In this document: piece by piece, positions 6,050 to 15,214 of the stretch
How positions within the stretch are numbered: position 1 is the stretch's first letter
How the letters are laid out: every line of letters starts with the position of its first letter
Assembly (NCBI RefSeq): GCF_030733425.1
Contig: NZ_JASHIZ010000001.1
Location: 124,001-188,000, forward strand
Direction of reading: 5' to 3'
Length of the DNA: 64,000 nucleotides
DNA from: Roseovarius sp. MMSF_3350
GTDB lineage: Bacteria > Pseudomonadota > Alphaproteobacteria > Rhodobacterales > Rhodobacteraceae
Position numbers and translations under genes: made by a program
The notes under the pieces: model-generated
The model's database searches: none
What the model was told of the DNA's origin: nothing
What the model saw: only the letters and a program-made list of their open reading frames with translations

Positions 6050-7375
6050 TTAATTCAATGTCTCGCTCAGCGACTGGGCCGCGCCCAGCGCCTCGCGCCG
6101 TTGTGTCGCCCGTCCGGCCCAGTCTGACAGCTCGGCGCGGCCTTCTTCGGGCAGGGCCTCGATCTCCGCCAGGGCGTCCTGCAGCCGGCCGTCGCGGATC
6201 GCCGCCTCGGCGCGCGACAGCACCGCGTCCGGGTCGCTGCCCTCACGTGGTTCGAGCGAACGGACCCCCAGCTGATTGCGGAGAAAGCCCGACAGGCCGG
6301 TTCCTTCGCCGGTCACGTCACGGGAGGCTTCGAGTGCCGCCCGGGCCGCATCGGGAAAGCTTTCCTGAAGGCTGGACAGCGTGGCGACACCGGATTCGGC
6401 GGTTGAGACGAGAATTTCGGGAACCTCGACATCGGTATCCTGCAACTCGGCCACGGCCCCTGCGAAACCCGAGCCATTGTCGAGCGCAGCCAGGATACGG
6501 CTGATTGCGGCGCGTTGCATCGCCGCGACCGCGGCTTCGTCTGCGGCGGTTTCGGTGTTCATCGCCTCGTCGATCAGGGCCTGCAATTCTTCGCGCTGGG
6601 CAGCGAGTTCCTGGCGGGCGGCGTCGAGTTCGGCCTCGTAGGCCGCGACGGCCGCGGAATCGGCACTTTCTGTGACCGGGCCCTGTTCGACATCGCGCAA
6701 CCGCGCATCTAATGCCTCCAGCGTTTCCTCGGCCTCGGCGACGCGTTCGGACAGGGTACCGAGCGCCTCGACCTGAGCCTCGAGCGCGGCGTCATCGGTG
6801 TTGGTGATGCCGCCGACCTTCTCGGAAAGGGATTCGATCGTGCCGGATTGGGCATCGACCCGGAGTCCCAGGTCGCTGACTTCGCTGGCGAGCGCCTCGT
6901 CGCGCAGAGGCTCTGTCTGCGCGAGGCCGAAATAGGCCGCGGCAAAGCCGATGGCGCCCGCGACGATGCCGCCCAGGACCAGCGCTGCGGCGCCCGGGCC
7001 CTTTGCCGGCTGCCGGGTGGTCGCGGGAAGCGCCGTGGCCGTGGTCGTGGTCGTGTCGGTGGTGTGATCTTCCGTACCGCTCGGTGGAGGCGCATCCTCG
7101 GGATCGGTCCTTTCGGCGGCTGCATTTGGCGCGACATCCTGAGCGGAGGGATCTTTCTGCGCGCTGGGGTCGTCTGTGGCAGCCGGCTCTTCCTTGGCCG
7201 GGTCTTCGGATGACGTGACGTCGGCCGCAGTCGGGGCGGAGTCCGTCTTGCCTTCCTCCTGTGCCTTCTCACCAGAGCTTTCGGTGGCTTCGCTCTTTTC
7301 TTCGGAAGTTTCGTCCGTTTGCGACGCATCCCGGTCGAACGTGTTCTTCGCCTTGGACGATGGTTTCTTTGCCAC
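6050..7375 (-). CDS. Mitofilin/Mic60-like inner-membrane protein (COG4223)
   Basis: About 441 residues. An N-terminal disordered region rich in Glu, Ser, Thr and Pro (1-125) precedes one membrane helix (~129-151), then a coiled coil (~165-280) and a C-terminal mitofilin-like helical region. Alphaproteobacterial COG4223 proteins next to hem genes are relatives of mitochondrial Mic60, which shapes cristae; in phototrophic relatives they affect intracytoplasmic membranes. The GTG at 7375 is chosen because AGAGG lies upstream at good distance; a 15-residue longer frame has no such site. It is placed between hemD and hemY in one operon. Confidence 0.85.
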   Translation of the reverse strand: MAKKPSSKAKNTFDRDASQTDETSEEKSEATESSGEKAQEEGKTDSAPTAADVTSSEDPAKEEPAATDDPSAQKDPSAQDVAPNAAAERTDPEDAPPPSGTEDHTTDTTTTTATALPATTRQPAKGPGAAALVLGGIVAGAIGFAAAYFGLAQTEPLRDEALASEVSDLGLRVDAQSGTIESLSEKVGGITNTDDAALEAQVEALGTLSERVAEAEETLEALDARLRDVEQGPVTESADSAAVAAYEAELDAARQELAAQREELQALIDEAMNTETAADEAAVAAMQRAAISRILAALDNGSGFAGAVAELQDTDVEVPEILVSTAESGVATLSSLQESFPDAARAALEASRDVTGEGTGLSGFLRNQLGVRSLEPREGSDPDAVLSRAEAAIRDGRLQDALAEIEALPEEGRAELSDWAGRATQRREALGAAQSLSETLN

Positions 7376-7422
7376 TTGAAAACCTCTTTCGAATCTTGCC
7401 GCTAATGCCCGGTGAGGCAAGC

Positions 7423-8154
7423 TTACTGTGGGCCGGTACTGCCCTCAAGCCGGTTGGCCTGAGACCATAGTGTTGCAACACAGGCGAGCATGGCCTGCCT
7501 GTCGGGTGACTGCGCGACCTCGATCCGGGCCGCGTTTTCCGGGGCAAAGACCCCGGCTGCGGCATCGCTGATTGCCGCGATATGCAAGTTAGTGCCATTT
7601 GGAAGCGCATCTAGCAAAAGCTGAGCACTGCGCGGTGAAAAGACAGGTGCGATGACGGTTTCCGCCTGCGCGATCCGGGCGTTGGCATCGTCCGGCAAGG
7701 GGACCGCTATCTGGCGGTAGACCGTCGCCTCTGCAGTCTCTATTCCAGCGGAACTGAGGTGTCGGGCGATATCGAAAGCGATGTGGTCGCCGCGCAGGTG
7801 AAGGCAAGGCGTCGCGGGGGCGTCGTGACGGATCCGGGTTGCAAGCTCGCGCCCGGTTCCGGGGCCGACACGCGGAGACAGGCCGCAATCAAGCGCTTTT
7901 TCGGCGGTTGCCGTGCCCACGGCGTAACAGGTGAAATCCCGCGCCGATGTTGCCTGGGCAAAGCTGGCGACGGCATGGGCCGAAGTGAAGATCAGCGTGG
8001 GATAGCGCGTGAGGTCGGGCAGGTCCGTCAAAAGCTGGATTTGCAGCAGCGGGGCGATGCAGATGTCGGCCCTGGGTCCCAGTTCCGCCCGCACCGTGTC
8101 GGCGAAAGCCTTCGCCGCGTCGGCGGGTCTGGTGATCAGGATCAGCGGCGACAT
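7423..8154 (-). CDS. hemD: Uroporphyrinogen-III synthase
   Basis: The 243-residue product matches HemD in length and pattern: an L-I-T-R-P start, alternating strands and helices in two lobes, an F-T-S-A-H-A-V motif near residue 60 and a C-terminal F-S-P-R-S-A region. HemD cyclises and inverts ring D of hydroxymethylbilane to give uroporphyrinogen III, the branch precursor for haem, bacteriochlorophyll and cobalamin. It is divergent from tsaD with 71 bp between starts and heads the operon with the mitofilin-like and hemY genes. hemC, often nearby, is not in the window. Confidence 0.9.
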   Translation of the reverse strand: MSPLILITRPADAAKAFADTVRAELGPRADICIAPLLQIQLLTDLPDLTRYPTLIFTSAHAVASFAQATSARDFTCYAVGTATAEKALDCGLSPRVGPGTGRELATRIRHDAPATPCLHLRGDHIAFDIARHLSSAGIETAEATVYRQIAVPLPDDANARIAQAETVIAPVFSPRSAQLLLDALPNGTNLHIAAISDAAAGVFAPENAARIEVAQSPDRQAMLACVATLWSQANRLEGSTGPQ

Positions 8155-8225
8155 GCACGCTCCGGAGTTGTTTGTGCGTCCCTGCGGTGTTACCTGCCAC
8201 GAAGGCGTGGCGCAACGGGCGTGAG

Positions 8226-9320
8226 ATGACCGACAACCTAGTGATCCTTGGATTGGAAAGCAGCTGTGATGACACCGCCGCCGCGGTTGTGTCCGTCACT
8301 GGACGAGGCGCCGAGATCCGGTCGTCGGTCGTGCTGGGGCAGGACGCGCTGCATGATGCCTTCGGCGGCATCGTCCCAGAGATCGCCGCCCGCGCCCATG
8401 CCGAAAAGTTGGATATCGCCGTAAAACAGGCTCTGTTTCAGGCGAAAATGTCTCTGGCAGACGTGACGCTGGTGGCCGCGACGGCAGGCCCCGGTTTGAT
8501 CGGTGGCGTGCTGTGCGGGGTGACGACGGCCAAGGCGATCGCCGCGGCGCGGGGGATTCCGCTGGTCGGGGTCAACCATCTTGCCGGGCACGCGTTGACC
8601 CCGCGTCTGACCGACGGGTTGCCTTATCCCTATGTCATGCTCCTGGTGTCCGGTGGGCACTGTCAGTTTCTTCTGGTCAAAGGCTGCGACGACTTCACGC
8701 GCCTGGGCGGTACGATCGACGATGCGCCGGGCGAAGCGTTCGACAAGTCCGCCCGCCTTCTGGGCCTTGGCCAGCCCGGCGGTCCGGCCATCGAGCGCGC
8801 GGCACGCGATGGCGACGCGGCGCGGTTTCGATTTCCTAGGCCCCTGCTGGATCGACCGGGATGTGACATGTCGTTCTCGGGTCTGAAAACCGCATTGTTG
8901 CGGGCCCGCGACACGGTGGTTGCGGAAAAAGGCGGACTGACGCGGCAGGACCGGGCCGATCTGTGCGCCGGTTTTCAGCGGGCGGTGGCGAACGTCATGC
9001 AAGAAAAGACGCGCCGTGCTCTGACCGAAGCGGCTTTGGAACTGCCGGCGCCCCCCGCCTTGGCGGTTGCCGGGGGGGTGGCTGCTAATGCCGAGATCAG
9101 GGCCGGATTAGAGACTGTTGCAGGCGAATTCGGCGTGCGGTTCGTCGCGCCTCCCCTTGCTCTATGCACCGACAATGCCGCGATGATCGCCTATGCGGGC
9201 GGGGAACTCTTCCGTGCCGGACGCATTGACGACATGACGCTGGCGGCGCGACCGCGCTGGCCACTGGATCAACACAGTCCCGCCCTTCTGGGTGGCGGAA
9301 AGAAAGGGGCCAAGGCATGA
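8226..9320 (+). CDS. tsaD: tRNA threonylcarbamoyladenosine biosynthesis protein TsaD
   Basis: The 364-residue Kae1/TsaD/Qri7 family protein transfers threonylcarbamoyl to adenosine 37 of ANN-reading tRNAs, working with TsaB, TsaC and TsaE. Visible are the N-terminal G-L-E-S-S-C-D-D-T, the iron-binding V-N-H-L-A-G-H-A at ~110, the S-G-G-H-C segment and the C-terminal D-N-A-A-M-I-A. The ATG at 8226 is used because it gives the canonical N-terminus; the longer frame overlaps the promoter region. Its stop overlaps the start of gpsA (ATGA). Confidence 0.95.
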   Translation: MTDNLVILGLESSCDDTAAAVVSVTGRGAEIRSSVVLGQDALHDAFGGIVPEIAARAHAEKLDIAVKQALFQAKMSLADVTLVAATAGPGLIGGVLCGVTTAKAIAAARGIPLVGVNHLAGHALTPRLTDGLPYPYVMLLVSGGHCQFLLVKGCDDFTRLGGTIDDAPGEAFDKSARLLGLGQPGGPAIERAARDGDAARFRFPRPLLDRPGCDMSFSGLKTALLRARDTVVAEKGGLTRQDRADLCAGFQRAVANVMQEKTRRALTEAALELPAPPALAVAGGVAANAEIRAGLETVAGEFGVRFVAPPLALCTDNAAMIAYAGGELFRAGRIDDMTLAARPRWPLDQHSPALLGGGKKGAKA

Positions 9321-10282
9321 TCGCGGTGATCGGCGCCGGTGCGTTCGGCACGGCTCTGGCAGCATCGCTGGCACGCAACGGCCCGGTTGTTCTTTGGGCA
9401 CGGGATACGCAGCACGTCCAAGAGATGCAGGCCACGCGAGAGAATGCGCGGCGGTTACCCGGAATCACCTTGCCGACAGCCATCACCATTTCTGCGGATC
9501 TCGACGACGTTTCGGACGCGGACATCGTTCTGGTCTCTGTTCCGGCGCAAAAGCTGCGTGCGTTTCTTGAAACCGCTGGGCCGCAACTGGCTAGAAAGCC
9601 CGTGGTAGCCTGTTGCAAGGGCATGGAGCGGGGTACAGGGCTGAGGCCGACGCAGGTGATCGCCGATCACGTGCCGAAGGCCGCTACGGCGATGCTGACC
9701 GGCCCGTCCTTTGCGCAGGACATCGCGAAGGGCCTGCCCACCGCGCTGACCCTGGCCTGCGCGGATGACGCCATGGGCGGGCACCTGCAAAAACGGCTGA
9801 CAACGCCCAATATCAGGCTCTATCGCACCACGGATGTGACCGGCGCGGAACTTGGTGGCGCGCTGAAGAACGTGATCGCCATCGCCTGTGGCGCGGCCAT
9901 CGGGGCCGGGCTGGGCGAAAGCGCGCGCGCTGCGCTGCTGACGCGCGGGTTCGCCGAACTTGTGAAGGTTGCACAAACGCATGGCGCCAGGGCAGAGACG
10001 CTGTCCGGCCTCTCCGGCTTTGGTGATCTGGTGCTGACCTGCACGTCGGCGCAATCGCGCAACTATCGCTTTGGCGAGAGTATCGGCGCGGGCGAGAACT
10101 TCGACAAGGGCGTGACGGTCGAAGGCGCGGCAACCGCGCAGGCGCTGGAGGAGATGGCGCGCCAGGCCGGGCTGGACCTGCCGATCACACGCGTCGTGAC
10201 AGGACTGGTGCGTGGCGAATTGAACGTGCGCGACGCGATGGATATGCTGCTGCAACGGCCATTGAAGGAAGAAGAATGCTGA
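9317..10282 (+). CDS. gpsA: NAD(P)-dependent glycerol-3-phosphate dehydrogenase
   Basis: The 321-residue cytoplasmic enzyme reduces dihydroxyacetone phosphate to sn-glycerol 3-phosphate for phospholipid synthesis. It has the N-terminal Rossmann motif G-A-G-A-F-G-T-A-L, a conserved lysine region in [10 protein letters not shown] near 190 and the family [12 protein letters not shown] segment. Start and tsaD stop overlap, and its own end overlaps the YciI gene by 7 bp, so these are co-transcribed and probably translationally coupled. Confidence 0.95.
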   Translation: MIAVIGAGAFGTALAASLARNGPVVLWARDTQHVQEMQATRENARRLPGITLPTAITISADLDDVSDADIVLVSVPAQKLRAFLETAGPQLARKPVVACCKGMERGTGLRPTQVIADHVPKAATAMLTGPSFAQDIAKGLPTALTLACADDAMGGHLQKRLTTPNIRLYRTTDVTGAELGGALKNVIAIACGAAIGAGLGESARAALLTRGFAELVKVAQTHGARAETLSGLSGFGDLVLTCTSAQSRNYRFGESIGAGENFDKGVTVEGAATAQALEEMARQAGLDLPITRVVTGLVRGELNVRDAMDMLLQRPLKEEEC

Positions 10283-10545
10283 TTGCCCTGATTGCCCGGG
10301 ACAAACCCGGCGCCCTGCAAACCCGTCTCGATAACCGCGACAAGCACGTGGCCTACCTGAAGGACAGTGGCGTCGTAAGCCAGGCGGGTCCGCTGCTGGA
10401 TGCTGATGGCGGGATGATCGGCTCGCTCGTGGTGCTGGAGGTCGAGGACATGGCACAGGCCGAGGCCTGGGCGGCGAACGACCCCTACAAGGCGGCCGAC
10501 CTGTTTGAGAGTGTCGAGCTTATCCCCTGGAACAAGGTAATCTGA
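10276..10545 (+). CDS. YciI-family protein
   Basis: The 89-residue single-domain protein has the YciI ferredoxin-like fold pattern: an N-terminal hydrophobic strand, the conserved [10 protein letters not shown] segment with the family His and Asp, and the G-S-L-V-V-L-E and D-P-Y-x-A-A segments. YciI-like proteins are small enzymes or ligand binders, mostly uncharacterised. It overlaps gpsA and lies 3 bp before the EVE gene in one operon. Confidence 0.88.
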   Translation: MLIALIARDKPGALQTRLDNRDKHVAYLKDSGVVSQAGPLLDADGGMIGSLVVLEVEDMAQAEAWAANDPYKAADLFESVELIPWNKVI

Positions 10546-10548
10546 GCG

Positions 10549-10968
10549 ATGCGCTATTGGCTGTTCAAATCCGAGCCGTCGACATGGAGCTGGGACCAGC
10601 AGGTTGGCAAGGGTGAAGCGGGCGAGGAATGGGACGGCGTGCGGAACTACCAGGCGCGCAATTTCATGCGCGAGATGGCGGTGGGCGACCGCGGTTTTTT
10701 CTATCACAGCCAGACGGAAAAGGCGGTGGTCGGCACCGTCGAAGTGATCGCCGAGGCCCATCCCGACAGCACGACCGATGACGAGCGTTGGGAGTGCGTG
10801 GATATCAAGGCGCTCGAGGCCGCCAAGGCGCCCGTCACGCTGGACATGATCAAGGAGGATCCGCGTCTGGGGGAAATGGTGCTGGTGCGCAATTCGCGTT
10901 TGTCCGTACAGCCGGTCGCCGAGGATGAATGGAAAATTGTCTGTGAGATGGCGGGTCTGACGCCGTAG
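10549..10968 (+). CDS. EVE domain protein
   Basis: The 139-residue protein is a full EVE domain: it opens M-R-Y-W-L-F-K-S-E-P, then has W-D-G-V-R-N-Y-Q-A-R-N and G-D-R-G-F-F-Y-H-S. EVE domains belong to the PUA-like fold and bind modified bases in DNA or RNA. As a stand-alone housekeeping-type protein it is widespread in proteobacteria, with an unclear role. It is the last gene of the tsaD-gpsA-yciI operon. Confidence 0.9.
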   Translation: MRYWLFKSEPSTWSWDQQVGKGEAGEEWDGVRNYQARNFMREMAVGDRGFFYHSQTEKAVVGTVEVIAEAHPDSTTDDERWECVDIKALEAAKAPVTLDMIKEDPRLGEMVLVRNSRLSVQPVAEDEWKIVCEMAGLTP

Positions 10969-11290
10969 GCAGCGCCGCGTTCGGCCAGAATCTCATTAAA
11001 ATTCGGACGGAGGGTACCTGCGCGTATCGACCGATACCCTCCGTTGCCCCACGTGCTCCCTACGCACCACACGTGTCTCTGGAATTGGTTTCGGCCATAC
11101 TGGCGCGACAAGGTTGCTTCTAGCATTTCCGTCCGCGTTTGACAAAAACAGAGTGCCCTGCATTTTACTCGAATGCCTAGGGTTCCGGCCGAGCGCGGCC
11201 CGGTCGATTAAGCGGACAAGTTGATCTGTTAACGGTCGAGTAAGACCCCGTCTGCTAACGATTGTTTCGGGTGAGTGAATAGGTGGTGAG
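10969..11290. other. Intergenic gap with a long hairpin
   Basis: No gene is supported. At 11008-11043 CGGAGGGTA pairs with TACCCTCCG across an 18-nt loop. Inside the loop GTATCG and CGATAC can form a competing stem, so two exclusive folds are possible. It may end the EVE operon. The right part should hold the former promoter of motB. Confidence 0.45.
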
Positions 11291-11395
11291 ATGAGTGCGT
11301 CTGGTGACAATGCCGCGCCAGTCATCATCAAACGGAAAAAGGTCACGGGCGGCGACGGGCACCATGGCGGCGCCTGGAAGGTCGCAATAGCATAG
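11291..11395 (+). pseudogene. motB: Truncated motB remnant (flagellar stator)
   Basis: The ATG at 11291, behind GGTGGTGAG, opens 34 codons that read as the cytoplasmic N-terminus of alphaproteobacterial MotB: P-V-I-I-K-R-K-K-V, a His/Gly-rich G-D-G-H-H-G-G and A-W-K-V-A. In MotB this runs directly into the conserved Y-A-D-F and the membrane helix with the proton-binding Asp. Here it becomes Ile-Ala-stop. No helix, plug or peptidoglycan-binding OmpA-like domain follows in any frame up to 11613. The gene cannot make a stator subunit, so this is a deletion scar. Confidence 0.8.
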
Positions 11396-11406
11396 TCCTT
11401 TTTCTG

Positions 11407-11448
11407 CGGCGCTTTTGCGCCGATACACGTTCACCGCCCCTTGGCGGT
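11407..11448 (+). repeat. Two adjacent hairpins after the motB stub
   Basis: CGGCGC-tttt-GCGCCG (11407-11422) and ACCGCC-cctt-GGCGGT (11433-11448) lie 12-50 bp beyond the premature stop. The second is followed by a short GGTTTC. They could act as weak terminators or be part of the deletion junction. Confidence 0.4.
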
Positions 11449-11613
11449 GGTTTCAAAAGTCGTTCTGACGTTTGCGATGCACGGTCTCGGCATCGCGCCA
11501 TCCGCCCTGGGACGCAGGCCGAGAAATGCCGGGAAAGTGCTAAGAGAATCCTAAATTCGACGGCCCGTATGACCGGCATTTAAAACAAATGCGCATCGAC
11601 CGCGTTGGAAGGC

Positions 11614-11973
11614 TCACGCCCGTTTTTCCAGTTGCCGCGTGATCTGGGCGTCGATCGTTCTCTTCCGCCCATCTTCGCCGTAAGTCTCCAGCGAGCGACG
11701 GACCTTTCTGATGGCGGCCAGCCGCGCAGAGGCCTGCCGGATGCCCTGCAGGGCGCCATCGAGCAAAAGCTGGTTGCGCGACAGCTTGTCCTGGATTTCC
11801 GATATCATGGCGGCATCCGCCGCATCGAACTGGCTCAGCTGATCGATCAGTGCTTCCTTGCGCTCCGTCAGGCGCGACATCTCGTCGAGCTTGCCGTTCA
11901 GCACGGCCTTGCGTTCGGAGTCCAGAAGCGCATCCAGTTCATCGACCAGCGCTTGCGCGGGGGAGTCACTCAT
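11614..11973 (-). CDS. FlgN-like flagellar protein
   Basis: The 119-residue protein is all-helical, with a long amphipathic N-terminal helix, heptad-like Leu spacing and a basic tail, as in FlgN-family export chaperones for the hook-filament junction proteins FlgK and FlgL. No signal peptide is present. The gene overlaps the end of flgJ by 8 bp, so the two are one minus-strand operon. FlgK and FlgL, the expected clients, are absent from the window. Sequence divergence in this family is high, so the call leans on flagellar context. Confidence 0.7.
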   Translation of the reverse strand: MSDSPAQALVDELDALLDSERKAVLNGKLDEMSRLTERKEALIDQLSQFDAADAAMISEIQDKLSRNQLLLDGALQGIRQASARLAAIRKVRRSLETYGEDGRKRTIDAQITRQLEKRA

Positions 11974-12265
11974 TTGTCTTCTCCATCATTGATCTCAGGA
12001 AATGCTCGGCAAGGCCGATACCGCCGGCTGCCGCGATCTTGTCCGCGATCGCCTGGCGATGGAACGACGCGAACTGGTCCTCTCCCTCGCCACCGGAAAA
12101 GGTTTTCACCTGCTTGCCGAAACCGGCGGCCTTTAGCATCTCGGCAAGGAACGTCGCCTCGAGCGTCTCGGCGGCCCTGCGCGCCGCCTCCGGAGAGGTC
12201 TGCGTCAACATGCGTGGCGCAGGCATCGAGCGCGCCACCGGTTTGATGGGTAAATGATCGGTCAC
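11966..12265 (-). CDS. flgJ: FlgJ-type flagellar rod-binding protein
   Basis: The 99-residue protein is the stand-alone rod-binding domain of FlgJ: L-E-A-T-F-L-A-E-M-L-K-A-A-G, then E-D-Q-F-x-S-F and a C-terminal G-I-G-L-A-E-H-F-L. It lacks the muramidase domain, as is normal in alphaproteobacteria. It caps or scaffolds the growing rod in the periplasm. The start is GTG, preceded by AGAGGGA. It overlaps flgN downstream and is divergent from fliK, with 112 bp between starts. Confidence 0.85.
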   Translation of the reverse strand: MTDHLPIKPVARSMPAPRMLTQTSPEAARRAAETLEATFLAEMLKAAGFGKQVKTFSGGEGEDQFASFHRQAIADKIAAAGGIGLAEHFLRSMMEKTNE

Positions 12266-12377
12266 CAGAATCCCTCTAATGCTGCGAACTTTCCGGTATC
12301 TGACAGCAAAGCGGTAAAGAACTGGTAATCACCGTCTGCGAAGTTCGACGAGCGAGGAAGAATCCCGGAGCTCTGGA

Positions 12378-14261
12378 ATGCAGCACATGTTCACAAGCGA
12401 ATTTGCCACGCCTCCCACCGGCAGGCGCATGGCCGTGAAAACCGAAGCTGCGGCCACGGGCGACAAAGCCGATGGCAACCCGACCCGGCCGAGCTTTGCG
12501 ACCGTTTTCGCGGAGGCCCGGTCGCGGCAGGCTTCGACGACCGATTCAGCAGCCGTGGAGCCCGAGGTCGAGCGTCCGTCGGAAGATGCGGAAATGCCCG
12601 GGGATGGGGCCGAAAGCGGCGCAACGGTGGCGCCTGAGACCGCTGGCGAGGTCGCGGACGACGATCCAACTGATGTTTCGGAAAGTCCTGTCGTTCTGGC
12701 AGAACCTCACGAGTCCGAAATCGCTGAACAGGATCGGATACTCCGAGGGGGTGGCGTGCAGGAGGATCAGCGTCCCGACGGCCCCTCGTCGTTGAAGAGA
12801 ACGGAAAACGACGTGAGCCGGAAACCTGACGTGTCAGTCGATGTGGCGGCGACACGGGTAAAAGACGCAGCGGCCGGCGGTGACGTCAAGCGTCTGACCC
12901 TGCCCGCCTCCGAGACGCCGGCGACACTCCGACCTCCGCAAACGGTTCAGAACGGAACCGCCGAACGTGCGATCGCACAGGGTGCGAGCAGGTCTGAGGA
13001 GGCACCTCAAGCCCAGCCGCGTCCGGCGGTGGCATCGGTAGAAGGAACCGCCGCGGCGCCCCCGGCAACCGGGCGCGTGCCGCCATTGGCCGAAGAACTC
13101 CTTGCATCTGCCGCCCTGCAGCAAGGCGACCCCGGTCGCGCAGGCCGCACCGCGCCGGAGGCGCTGGACACCATCACCAGGCCGGACAGCAAGGTGATGC
13201 ACCCCACGCAATCAGTCACAGGCGAAACCCGCGTCGATCCAACCGGTGACCTGCCTGCCGGGGTGCGATTTGTTTTCAGATCGGACCCTGCCGCGCAGCC
13301 GCAAGGACAGCCCCGCGCCGGTGATCGCAGATCGGCCCCGGTTTCGACGCAGGATATTCCGCCTGCTACACTTGCGTCCGGTCCGCACCGTTCCGCAAAC
13401 CAACCTGCCCTTGAGAACGCTCCGACCGCCATGGCTTCTACAGCGCGCGTGATCTCGGACCCTTCCCCGGCCCGCCAGCCCAAGATGACAACAAAGAAGG
13501 CAGGCGAGGACACAGCCCGCGCGATCGTTCAAACCTCTGGACAACAAGATTTGTCGCGGCCTGACTTGTCGCATCCCGAAGCGAGGTCTCGGGCACCCGC
13601 CGAACGGCCAATGATCCATGTTCCTGCCTCTCCTTCGCTGTCGCGGTCCGAGGCGCCAGGCCCGGCCACCGGGCCCGCAACGCACGGAATGGCGACATTG
13701 GCCCACATATCCGGCGCAAGCCGTGTCGGCGAGGAGTGGGTGCGGAGCATCGAGGCCGAAGTCGGCCGCGTTACTGCCGCCGGTGGCTTTGCCAGTCAGG
13801 TCGAGACCAGCGCACCGGTGCGCCCGGCTGCGTCCCTGACATCGCTGACGCCGGACTTGCCACGCCACGTGGCGGAGCAGCTGGCGAACGGGTTTCGCGG
13901 CGCCGTCGACAAGAGCGCCGAAATCATGTTGAATCCGGCCGAGCTCGGGCGTGTCCGTATCAGCCTGCACACCAGCGAAACCGGTGTCATCGTGACCGTG
14001 CTGGCCGAAAGGCCGGAAACCCTCGACCTGTTGCGCAGACACAGCGACAGCCTTGCCCAGGAATTCCACGAAATCGGCTATGGCGCGGCGGAATTCTCGT
14101 TCGGCCAGGGCGGTGACGCACAGACGGATCAGGGCGGCGATGACGGCCGCGAGATGTATCGTCCTGACGTGACCGTGTCCGAAAGCGATGCGCCGATGGG
14201 CGCGACCCCCAGCCCGCCGTCGACGCGGATCGCGCTTGACCGTGTCGACATTCGTCTCTGA
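12378..14261 (+). CDS. fliK: Flagellar hook-length control protein FliK
   Basis: The 627-residue product has a long Pro/Ala/Glu-rich, low-complexity N-terminal ruler region (1-480) and a C-terminal Flg_hook domain at ~490-575 containing L-N-P-A-E-L-G-R-V-R-I and a following L-x-x-x-x-x-L-A-Q-E-F. FliK measures hook length and switches export specificity by contacting FlhB. The gene is intact and leads a two-gene operon with flgD. FlhB and the other export genes are not in the window. Confidence 0.85.
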   Translation: MQHMFTSEFATPPTGRRMAVKTEAAATGDKADGNPTRPSFATVFAEARSRQASTTDSAAVEPEVERPSEDAEMPGDGAESGATVAPETAGEVADDDPTDVSESPVVLAEPHESEIAEQDRILRGGGVQEDQRPDGPSSLKRTENDVSRKPDVSVDVAATRVKDAAAGGDVKRLTLPASETPATLRPPQTVQNGTAERAIAQGASRSEEAPQAQPRPAVASVEGTAAAPPATGRVPPLAEELLASAALQQGDPGRAGRTAPEALDTITRPDSKVMHPTQSVTGETRVDPTGDLPAGVRFVFRSDPAAQPQGQPRAGDRRSAPVSTQDIPPATLASGPHRSANQPALENAPTAMASTARVISDPSPARQPKMTTKKAGEDTARAIVQTSGQQDLSRPDLSHPEARSRAPAERPMIHVPASPSLSRSEAPGPATGPATHGMATLAHISGASRVGEEWVRSIEAEVGRVTAAGGFASQVETSAPVRPAASLTSLTPDLPRHVAEQLANGFRGAVDKSAEIMLNPAELGRVRISLHTSETGVIVTVLAERPETLDLLRRHSDSLAQEFHEIGYGAAEFSFGQGGDAQTDQGGDDGREMYRPDVTVSESDAPMGATPSPPSTRIALDRVDIRL

Positions 14262-14283
14262 TCAGCCCGAAAAGGACAGCTTT

Positions 14284-14955
14284 ATGGATTTCTCCACCCT
14301 TTCCGCGACCGCCGCTGGAACCGCCGCACGTGGCGCCGCGTCTTCGGCGGGCGGTTCATCCGTCCTGAGCTCGGATTTCGAGACATTCATCCGAATGCTG
14401 ACCGTGCAGATGGAAAACCAGGATCCGCTCAACCCGATCGAGTCGACGGAATTCGCCACACAGCTGGCCACGTTCTCCGGGGTCGAACAGCAGGTCAAGA
14501 CCAACGATCTGTTGTCGGCCCTGGGCGCACAGATGAGCCTGTTGGGCGTGTCGCAAATGTCCGGCTGGATCGGCATGGAAGGTCGCGCGATCGCGCCCGT
14601 CGTGTTCGACGGCGCTCCGGTGCCCCTGACCATCTCCGGCGACGGTCTCGCCGACCGGCACGAACTGATCGTGCGGGACAGCAGCGGCAACGAAGTTCAG
14701 CGCCTTGCCGTTTCAGGCGACCGCGAAGAGATTGCCTGGCTGGGCAGTGACCCTGACGGAACAGTGCTGCCGTCCGGAACCTACGACATCAGCGTCGAGT
14801 CCTATTCCGGCGACGAGATCGTGGCATCGACGCCCGCCCAGGTTCACGGCAGAATCATCGAGGCAAGGACGGAGGCAGGCCAAACCCTGCTGGTCATGGA
14901 AAGCGGTCAGGAGGTGGCGGCATCGGCCATGCTTGGACTCCGGTTGCCTCGATAA
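14284..14955 (+). CDS. flgD: Flagellar hook-capping protein FlgD
   Basis: The 223-residue protein matches FlgD. The N-terminal cap region contains F-x-x-M-L-T-V-Q-M-E-N-Q-D-P-L-N-P, a conserved family signature, then E-F-A-T-Q-L-A-T-F-S and a C-terminal Ig/Tudor-like domain. It caps the hook while FlgE subunits assemble. The ATG at 14284 has AAAGGA upstream; a longer frame overlaps fliK. It lies 22 bp after fliK. The hook protein gene flgE is not in the window. Confidence 0.9.
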   Translation: MDFSTLSATAAGTAARGAASSAGGSSVLSSDFETFIRMLTVQMENQDPLNPIESTEFATQLATFSGVEQQVKTNDLLSALGAQMSLLGVSQMSGWIGMEGRAIAPVVFDGAPVPLTISGDGLADRHELIVRDSSGNEVQRLAVSGDREEIAWLGSDPDGTVLPSGTYDISVESYSGDEIVASTPAQVHGRIIEARTEAGQTLLVMESGQEVAASAMLGLRLPR

Positions 14956-15214
14956 AGCGTTTCAACTCGGGCTTGAGGCATAAAGTCGAAATGCGCCTTT
15001 CGTTCGAACGCCGCGCGGGCGTCGCGAACAGTCCTGCCTCAGGCGACTTGGAAGGCTTCTGGTGAAAGATTCGGCGTAATGGCCACAGCAAAATAATAAA
15101 CGCCGGATTCTTCGCCATCTGCTCAGATTGGGTTTTATTTTGTTCAACTTTATGGGATAAGCCACGTGAACAAGGTGCTTCGGCATCGTGCAACCTTATG
15201 ACTTGGAGACTGTC

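Noticed and set aside
4449..6053. Long plus-strand open frame opposite hemY
   Set aside because: It is antisense to a gene with clear membrane, repeat and zinc-ribbon features, and its composition is that of a GC-rich shadow frame.
10996..11346. Minus-strand frame over the motB stub and the upstream gap
   Set aside because: It covers the recognisable motB N-terminus in antisense and lacks any family features.
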